DNA of 17,624 bases from UBA4655 sp964585575 (lineage in GTDB: Bacteria > Planctomycetota > Planctomycetia > Pirellulales > UBA1268), in assembly GCA_964585575.1 (NCBI GenBank), contig CAZPEM010000064.1, positions 1-17,624 on the forward strand. The letters run 5' to 3'. Below the pieces are notes generated by a model. It saw only the letters and a list, made by a program, of their open reading frames with translations, was not told the origin of the DNA and ran no database searches. The translations under genes were made by a program, and so were the position numbers. Positions 6,647-13,086 of the stretch are shown in pieces (within the stretch, counting starts at the first letter, position 1; the number at the start of each line of letters is the position of its first letter).

Positions 6647-8929
6647 ATGAAGATGACGATTGCTGCGAGCGGGGGTTTTCAGGTTGTGGCCCGGCTCCGT
6701 CTGCTCGTGCTGATTGTCGCGGGCGTGGGGGCCGTCCCGATCGCCGCCGCCGAACCCGCGAAGCCTGCGAACGGTGGTGCTTCGGCGAAGCGTCCCGAGC
6801 CGACGCCGGCGGTGTCGGTGCTCGATCTTCCAGAGGACTGCTTTCTCCAGGGGCAGCTCGTGCCGATGCCGGCCGGCAACGGCCCCCTCACGACGCTTCG
6901 CTGGCGGTCGACCCTTTTCGCCGACCCGCTGGAATTCCGTTTCAGCGAGGTCGAGCGGGTCCGATTCCACGTCCCGCCGAGCCAGCCGCTGGCGGCGGAC
7001 GTCTGGCGGGTCGATCTGCGGGGGGGCGATTTCGGGGTTGGCACGCTCGAGTCGATCGACGCCGATCATATCGTGCTGCGGGCGGTCGGCGCGGGGCCTG
7101 CCCCGCTGCGAATCCGGCGGACCGATGTCGAGCGGCTCGCGCGGACGACGGCGGCGACGAAGGTGTTCGTGCCGGGACTCCTCGCCGGCTGGAACTGCTC
7201 TCGTGGTGGAGTTCGTGAGGAGGGGGGCCGGATCGTCTGCGAACAGGCCGGGACGGTGGCATACCGCGACGTGGCCGCGCCGCTGCGGGCCTGCTTCGAG
7301 ATCGTCGTGGCCTGGGACAATCGACCCGAGTTCGAACTCTTCTTCGCCTCCGGTCCGGCAGCCGCGAAGCCCGCGGGACGCGATAACGCGGCGGAAAAGC
7401 CGGAGCATTACCGGATCGAAGCCCTCGGCGGCGAATTGATCGTGGTCCGCGAGGGGGCCACGGCGGCGTTCGAGCCCGTCGGGACCGTCGGCGACGCCGC
7501 CGGCAGCCTGCAGATGCGGGTGTTCATAGACCAGGAACGCGGTCGGATGGCGGTCCTGTCGGCCGATGCGGCCGCCGCCGATCGGCCACTGTTCGACGCG
7601 ACCGTTGCCCCGGGCAAGGCCGGCCGGCAGCCCGGCCTCACGCTCAAGCTCCGTCGAGGCGGCGTGCGGATCGACAGCCTGCGGGTGACGCCGTGGGCCG
7701 ATGAGGAGCCGAAGATCAAGCCGGCAGGCGACCTCGGCGGGCCGAATGCCGTCCTGGAGTCGTTCGATCGCACGAGCGGGATGTTCACCGCGAGGGAAGG
7801 AGACGACGTCAGGCAGGTGGCCGCGGCCGACGTAAACGAGGTCGAGTTCCCGACGGCGGCTGCGACCGTCGCGCCGCCCCCCGCGGCAGTGCAGGCAGTG
7901 CTGCACGGTGGCACGCGGCTGACCGGCCGCATCGTCGAGGTGACGGATGATGCGCTTCGGCTCGACTGCCCGTCCGTCGCCGATCCGGTCGCGTGCGACC
8001 GCCGGCAACTCGCGTTGCTCGAGCCAGTCGCCAGGGCGACCGTCCCGGCAAAGGGGCTAGTCGGTCTGCTCGAAGGCTCCTCCGGCCGGATGCGCGGGCG
8101 ACTCGTCAACACGGCGGGAAACACCAAGGGCATCGCCTGGCATCCGCGCGGCGGCGTGGAACCGGTTGCGATCGGCCGTGCGGAGCCGCTGCAGATATCC
8201 TATGCTCGTGCAGCCTCGGCGGATTCTTCTGCGCCGACCACCAAGCCCGTGGATGCCGGCAGCCTGGCGACGCTGTATCTCAAGACCGGCGAATCGATCC
8301 TGTGCTCCGTGCTGTCAGCGAATCGGGAAGGGTTGAGGATCAAGACCGATCTGGAGGCCGATCTCCATGTGCCGGCGATCGCGATACGGGCCGTCGAACT
8401 GCTGCCGTCGTCGGCCGGACCGCTGTCCAAGGACAAGTTCGCCCGGCTTCTGACGCTTCCGCGGTCTCAGCAGGCCGATCCCCCGACGCACATGATCCGG
8501 CTGCCGAACGGGGATTACCTGCGGGGCAAGCTCATCTCGCTCGACGGGGCCACGGCACGGATCGAGGTGGTCGGCACGCTGAAGGAGTTTCCGCGGTCGG
8601 AGGTGGCGAGGCTGATCTGGCTTTCGATGGAGGGGGACGATTCGGAGTTGCGGGCGGCACAGGCTGTTTTGCAAGTGGGCGATCAGCCAGGCGTGCCGTC
8701 GCGGGCGACGATGATCGACGGCCGCCGGGTATCGCTCATCGCAGAGCGGCTCGACGGCGATCGGCTCGTGGGCCGCAACGGCGTGTTTGGGACGACATCG
8801 GTCGATCTCGAGCGTGTCGACCGTCTCGATCTGGGACCGGCTGCGCTCGAGCAGCCTCGGGACGCGGTGCCGTATTCGCAGTGGAAGCTCAAGCCGGCCG
8901 CCGTGCCCCGGGCACTGAAGGACTCTTGA
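6647..8929 (+). CDS. Large secreted beta-rich protein with SH3/LSm-like repeats around a lectin-like domain
   Basis: 760 aa. ATG at 6647 lies one base after the B' stop, with an AGGTGGGG site upstream. Residues 1-35 are a signal peptide (hydrophobic 17-33, then AAAEP). About eight copies of a strand pattern follow, roughly 'hydrophobic-G-x-L-x-G-x-hydrophobic, D-x-hydrophobic, ...VxRLxL', at about 63-107, 120-166, 365-401, 416-460, 472-518, 540-587, 615-659 and 685-729. A different beta region (about 172-348, with GWNCSRGGVREEGGRIV and RIDSLRVTPW) resembles concanavalin-like/LamG or DUF1080-type sandwiches, though no catalytic residues can be assigned. No membrane segment follows the signal. 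The repeat and fold calls come from pattern reading only. Its stop overlaps the next start by one base (TGATG). Function unknown; adhesive or scaffold roles are possible. Confidence 0.85.
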   Translation: MKMTIAASGGFQVVARLRLLVLIVAGVGAVPIAAAEPAKPANGGASAKRPEPTPAVSVLDLPEDCFLQGQLVPMPAGNGPLTTLRWRSTLFADPLEFRFSEVERVRFHVPPSQPLAADVWRVDLRGGDFGVGTLESIDADHIVLRAVGAGPAPLRIRRTDVERLARTTAATKVFVPGLLAGWNCSRGGVREEGGRIVCEQAGTVAYRDVAAPLRACFEIVVAWDNRPEFELFFASGPAAAKPAGRDNAAEKPEHYRIEALGGELIVVREGATAAFEPVGTVGDAAGSLQMRVFIDQERGRMAVLSADAAAADRPLFDATVAPGKAGRQPGLTLKLRRGGVRIDSLRVTPWADEEPKIKPAGDLGGPNAVLESFDRTSGMFTAREGDDVRQVAAADVNEVEFPTAAATVAPPPAAVQAVLHGGTRLTGRIVEVTDDALRLDCPSVADPVACDRRQLALLEPVARATVPAKGLVGLLEGSSGRMRGRLVNTAGNTKGIAWHPRGGVEPVAIGRAEPLQISYARAASADSSAPTTKPVDAGSLATLYLKTGESILCSVLSANREGLRIKTDLEADLHVPAIAIRAVELLPSSAGPLSKDKFARLLTLPRSQQADPPTHMIRLPNGDYLRGKLISLDGATARIEVVGTLKEFPRSEVARLIWLSMEGDDSELRAAQAVLQVGDQPGVPSRATMIDGRRVSLIAERLDGDRLVGRNGVFGTTSVDLERVDRLDLGPAALEQPRDAVPYSQWKLKPAAVPRALKDS
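8918..8922 (+). promoter_or_regulatory. Ribosome binding site supporting the 8929 start
   Basis: AAGGA lies six bases before the ATG at 8929, inside the last codons of the upstream gene. It favours the long form of the dehydrogenase-like protein over the internal ATG at 9070, which itself has a GGAG five bases upstream. The choice is therefore not settled. Confidence 0.5.
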
Positions 8930-11679
8930 TGACGCTCTGCGTCGTAAAAAGCTGCCCGCCGCTTGGCAAGCCACGCCTTGTCGCCAGCCGCTTGTCGGCG
9001 AGCGGCACGAACAGCGTTTGGCAGTCCCGGAGGGGTCATTCACCCTCCCCGCCTTCGGTCGGAGCGATCATGGTGGTCGTGCTGCTGTGGTGTGTGCCGG
9101 ATTTGTCGCACGCCGTCGGCATCGACCAGGGGTTGAAGCAAAGTCGGTTCGTCACCAAGCAGCACATAACCGCCCCCACCGGCATCGCGGTATCGCCGCA
9201 GGGTGTGGCTTTCGTCAGTTGCGACGTCAATGGCGTGACGAACGACAAGCGAGGGGCTGGTCAAGTGGTGCGGTGCGAAGACACCGACGGCGACGGCCGC
9301 GCCGACAAGTTCAGCATCTTCGTCGATCGCATCGACGCTCCTCGCGGCAGTTGCTACGTGGACGATACGCTGTACCTCATGCAGTCGCCCTTCCTGGTCG
9401 CCTATCGGGACCTCGACGGGGATGGGGTTGCCGACAAGAAGACGACGCTCGTGACGAATCTCGGGCCGCGGCTGACCGCGAGTGCGGTCGTGCACGGCCC
9501 AAACGGCGTTCGCATGGGAATCGACGGGTGGCTCTACCTGGCGATCGGCGACCAAGGCTGCTTCAAGGCCACGGGCACCGACGGCAGCACGGTCACGCTT
9601 CACGGAGGCGGCGTGCTGCGGGTCCGTCCCGACGGAAGTCGGCTCGGCCTGCTGGTCGCCGGAACACGCAACATCTACGCCATCGCCGTGGACCCCTTCC
9701 TCGATCTGTTCGCCCGCGACAACAGCAACGACGGCGGCGGCTGGGGCACGCGGCTGTTCCACCTGACCGATCTGGCGCATTGTGGCTATCCGAATCTCTA
9801 CAAGCATTTCGCCCATGAGGCGATGCCGCCGCTCGTCGATTGTGGTGGCGGTGCGGGCGCGGGCATGTGCTACCTCCAGGAACCGGGATTCCCCGAAGGT
9901 CTGGGGGACGCCCTTTACTCGGGCGACTTCAACACTGGGATGTGGCTGCACCGACGAAAGCCGCACGAAGCGACGTGGCAGGTGCGACAGGAACGGTTCA
10001 TGGATTCACCGCACAACATCGGCATCGACGTCGACGGTTTCTCGCGGATCTATTCCGCTTCCCGGCTGGGCGGCGGATTCGGCTTCGCGACCGAGCGGTT
10101 CGGTCATGTCGACCTGATTCAGCCCGCCGACAGGGCGGCGGCGGCGGTCTATCCCGACATCAACCGGGCCGGCGACGCGGAGCTTCTCGAGCACCTTGCC
10201 AGCCAGAGCCAGGTTACGCGGCTCAACGCCATGCGTGAAATCGTCACCCGCGGCAGCAAGCCGGCGTTCAGTGCCGGCCTGCTCGCCCGCGCCGCCGACG
10301 CGAAGTCGCCCCTCGCCGCCCGCGTCGCGGCGGTCATGACGCTCAAGCAGCTTGACGGAGCCAGATCGCACGCCGGGCTTGCGGGTCTCTACCAAGACGC
10401 CGAACTGCGGGAGTGCGTCGTCCGTGCCCTCGGCGATGTCGAAGACGAAATCGATGATGTCGGCAAAGGGCTTTTCCGTCGGGCCGTGCGGGACGAAAAC
10501 CCCAGGGTGCGGATGCGGGCCATCGTCGGCCTGTACCGTTCCCGCGATCCTGATGCCGCCGCCGCGATCCTACCCCTGGCCAAGGACCAGAAGCTGCTTG
10601 CCACGGACGGCGACGGGGCCCTGCCGCCGGGCAGCGATGACTGGTCCGCTCCGCACGGTGTCGTCGGCCACACCGCCTTGAAGGCCGTCGTGGGGCTGAA
10701 GGCGATCGACCGGTTGCTGGCCGCGGTCGACGACGACGAGCTGCGGGAAGCAGCGGTCCGCGGCCTGCAGGAGATCCACGATGAGCGGGTCGTGGCCGGC
10801 TTGGCGGAGAAAGTGCGCGGCACGAGCGACCCCCGGCTCGCTCGGCTGATCACGCTGGCCCTTTTTCGCCTCTATCATCGCGAGTCTCCATGGGACGGGA
10901 GCACGTGGTGGATGAACCGCCCGAATTTCAGAGGTCCCTACCACGCTCCGGTGACATGGGAGGCAACCCCGGCAGTCAAGGCCGCGCTTCAGATGTCGTT
11001 CCGCAAGGTCGATCCGTCGGAATACGAGCCGCTCTTCCGGCAGATGAAGATGCAACAAGTGCCTGCCGGCGACCTCGATCTTGATATCGATTACGACGAG
11101 GCTTTGGCACTCTTGAGCAAGCCGTCGCTCGCCCCATCCGAACTCAATCTCGTGATGGAGGCGGCGTTGGATGCCTCACGGGCCGAGCAGGACCGTATGC
11201 GGATCTACGACTTCATCTCACGCGGTCCCGTTTCCGGCAGCTACCACAACCGTCTTCACATTCTTCGCAGCTGGATCGCAGAGCCCACCTCGGGGAAGCG
11301 GCAACGACAGGCCTACGAGGACTTCATCAGCGGGCGGGAGTTCATCGGCAAGTTGGAGGACTTGAGGCCGTTTCTCAAGGATCGGTATCGGGACAGCCAC
11401 AAGTACGCCCACCTGCAGCTGCTCAACTTGATCGACGATGCGACGATCGACCCGGAGCCGCGGCGGGCCGCGGCTGAGGAATTGGAAACGTCGTGGCAAG
11501 ACAAGATCCCGGACCGGCTGCGCGGGCTGATGATGGCCCTCGACGAAAAAGATCCCCGACCCTACGTCGAACGGTTTCGCCCGCTGGTCGACCATCGGGA
11601 CGAGAACGTCAAGCAACGGGCGATGCGGTTTCTCAAGGCCATGGGGGAAGATCCCGCTGGCCGAAGAAAGCCCGAGTGA
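8929..11679 (+). CDS. PVC-type membrane-bound dehydrogenase (beta-propeller) with HEAT repeats
   Basis: 916 aa from ATG 8929, which overlaps the upstream stop (TGATG) and has AAGGA at 8918-8922, six bases before it. An ATG at 9070 with GGAG at 9061-9064 is an alternative giving 869 aa; the hydrophobic segment (about 45-57) is an export signal either way. Residues about 70-410 form the propeller of the Pirellula/Verrucomicrobium putative dehydrogenase family, related to glucose/sorbosone dehydrogenases: PTGIAVSPQG, DTDGDGRAD (118-126), DLDGDGVAD (161-169), HGPNGVRMGIDGWLY and GGGVLRVRPDG. The DxDxDG sites suggest Ca2+ binding. Residues about 415-640 are helical HEAT-like repeats, and a helical C-terminus follows. 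Many relatives end in a CXXCH haem module; none is present here. Redox activity is inferred from the family only. It is the last gene of the operon. Confidence 0.9.
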   Translation: MTLCVVKSCPPLGKPRLVASRLSASGTNSVWQSRRGHSPSPPSVGAIMVVVLLWCVPDLSHAVGIDQGLKQSRFVTKQHITAPTGIAVSPQGVAFVSCDVNGVTNDKRGAGQVVRCEDTDGDGRADKFSIFVDRIDAPRGSCYVDDTLYLMQSPFLVAYRDLDGDGVADKKTTLVTNLGPRLTASAVVHGPNGVRMGIDGWLYLAIGDQGCFKATGTDGSTVTLHGGGVLRVRPDGSRLGLLVAGTRNIYAIAVDPFLDLFARDNSNDGGGWGTRLFHLTDLAHCGYPNLYKHFAHEAMPPLVDCGGGAGAGMCYLQEPGFPEGLGDALYSGDFNTGMWLHRRKPHEATWQVRQERFMDSPHNIGIDVDGFSRIYSASRLGGGFGFATERFGHVDLIQPADRAAAAVYPDINRAGDAELLEHLASQSQVTRLNAMREIVTRGSKPAFSAGLLARAADAKSPLAARVAAVMTLKQLDGARSHAGLAGLYQDAELRECVVRALGDVEDEIDDVGKGLFRRAVRDENPRVRMRAIVGLYRSRDPDAAAAILPLAKDQKLLATDGDGALPPGSDDWSAPHGVVGHTALKAVVGLKAIDRLLAAVDDDELREAAVRGLQEIHDERVVAGLAEKVRGTSDPRLARLITLALFRLYHRESPWDGSTWWMNRPNFRGPYHAPVTWEATPAVKAALQMSFRKVDPSEYEPLFRQMKMQQVPAGDLDLDIDYDEALALLSKPSLAPSELNLVMEAALDASRAEQDRMRIYDFISRGPVSGSYHNRLHILRSWIAEPTSGKRQRQAYEDFISGREFIGKLEDLRPFLKDRYRDSHKYAHLQLLNLIDDATIDPEPRRAAAEELETSWQDKIPDRLRGLMMALDEKDPRPYVERFRPLVDHRDENVKQRAMRFLKAMGEDPAGRRKPE

Positions 11680-11715
11680 CGACCGTCCGGCGTCGATACC
11701 ACGCCTCGCACGTCC

Positions 11716-13047
11716 TTACGCGAGCAGTTCCGTGATGGGCCCGGAGCTCTCCTTGAACGATTCGACGGGGCAGCCGAGCTGACGCAGGATCGTGAGGTAC
11801 AGATCGGACATCGGCCGCTTGTCGATCGGCCATTCGAGATGCTGGCCGTGCCTGAAGCCCAGCCGGTTGCCGCCCGCGAGGATCGTGGGGAAGCTTGTGC
11901 CGACGTGACTCGACGTCTGCGCGCCGCCAAACAGGATGACCGTGTGGTCGAGGAGCGTCCCATCCGAGGCTTCGATGGCCTGCAATTTGTCCATGAATCT
12001 CGCGACGCATGCGCACAACATCTCGTCGCGGTAGCTCAGGGCGATGACGTCGGGATTCGACTCCCCGCGATTCCCGCCGCCCTTGTGGTGGACGTCGTGC
12101 GTGCCGCGCAGCGGAGCGCCGGCCTTGCGGGCCCAGTCCTTGTATTCGTCGTAGTTTGGCCCCGCTTCGCCGCCGAGACTATGGGTCGCGACCCGCGTCA
12201 TGTCTGTCTGGAAGGCGAGCACGATCAGGTCCATCATGATCTCGATGTGCTCCCGCATGCTGTTGCGAACCTCGCGCTCCAGGCGAACCTTCGAAGCATC
12301 GAATTCGGGCCGACCAAGTCCGAGGATCTCCTCCTTCTGGATCAGCCGCTTCTCCACGTCGCGGACCGAGTGCAGGTATTGGTCGATCCGCTGCTGATCG
12401 ATCCGTCCCAGTTTCCGCTTCAGATCGCCGACCTCGCCCATCGCCGTGTCGAGAATGCTGCGGTTATGCGCCAGCCGGGCCTGCGCCTTCTTGACTTCCG
12501 CGGGATCGGCGGGAGGAAACAGGCTCTCGAAGACATTGCGATAGTCGCCGGTGGCCGGAATGTCGACGCCCAGCGAATTCCTGGAGAGCGTGGCCGTGCT
12601 CACGCCGCCCGTCCACGACAGCACCAGGGAACTCAGATACGTCGGGCCGATGTGCTTCACGGCGACCTGGTCGACGGAAATCGTGTTGGTGTGCGTGCCG
12701 GGAACGAGGCTGATGTTGTGGCCGGTGAGCCAGCTGTAGGGATGGGTGTGGCCGCTGATCCGCCCTTGGATATGGGACAAGCCGGTGAGCACCGAAAACC
12801 GGTCGCGATGGTGCTCGAGCGGCTGGTGTGAGGGGGCGAGCGTGTAGTTGAAACCGGTGTCCTTGGGAAACCACTTGTATTGGCTGATGGCGCCCGGGAT
12901 GTAGAAGCAGGCGAACCGGGAGGGATCCCGACGGTGCTCCATCACCGCCGCCGTCTTGCCGCCGAACGCCTCCAGGGCGGGCAGGGCCAACGTGGCGCCC
13001 AGACCGTGAATCACGGCGCGGCGATTGAGGAGATTGCCGGACAACAT
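11716..13047 (-). CDS. DUF1552 domain-containing protein, Tat-type export signal
   Basis: 443 aa. The start at 13047 is preceded by AAAGGA eight bases upstream. The N-terminus LNRRAVIHGLGATLALPALEAF is a twin-arginine-like signal. The body matches the DUF1552 family common in Planctomycetes and Verrucomicrobia: FYIPGAISQYKWFP (about 48-61), a coiled helical middle (DLKRKLGRIDQQRIDQYLHS, ending in RDVEKRL), AFQTDMTRVATHSLGG, and a C-terminal TSSHVGTSFPTILAGG followed by FRHGQHLEWP. The length is normal for the family. It follows the DUF1592-type cytochrome gene by 39 bp on the same strand, the usual arrangement, and the two are thought to act together in the periplasm; the chemistry is unknown. 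It converges on the dehydrogenase gene with 36 bp between stops. Family call sure, function not. Confidence 0.93.
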   Translation of the reverse strand: MLSGNLLNRRAVIHGLGATLALPALEAFGGKTAAVMEHRRDPSRFACFYIPGAISQYKWFPKDTGFNYTLAPSHQPLEHHRDRFSVLTGLSHIQGRISGHTHPYSWLTGHNISLVPGTHTNTISVDQVAVKHIGPTYLSSLVLSWTGGVSTATLSRNSLGVDIPATGDYRNVFESLFPPADPAEVKKAQARLAHNRSILDTAMGEVGDLKRKLGRIDQQRIDQYLHSVRDVEKRLIQKEEILGLGRPEFDASKVRLEREVRNSMREHIEIMMDLIVLAFQTDMTRVATHSLGGEAGPNYDEYKDWARKAGAPLRGTHDVHHKGGGNRGESNPDVIALSYRDEMLCACVARFMDKLQAIEASDGTLLDHTVILFGGAQTSSHVGTSFPTILAGGNRLGFRHGQHLEWPIDKRPMSDLYLTILRQLGCPVESFKESSGPITELLA

Positions 13048-13086
13048 CGGCGAGGTCCTTTCTGAGTGGAGATCGATCGGAAACGG

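Noticed and set aside
6356..8008. A 550-codon open frame on the - strand opposite genes B' and the repeat protein
   Set aside because: Composition is Arg/Pro/His-rich, as for frame shadows. It crosses a gene boundary, and the + strand frame has a signal peptide and coupled starts.
11680..11725. Possible bidirectional terminator between the convergent genes
   Set aside because: Only a 5-bp stem (11705-11709 with 11720-11724) with a 10-base loop and no T-run was found, and it overlaps the end of the DUF1552 gene; too weak to call.
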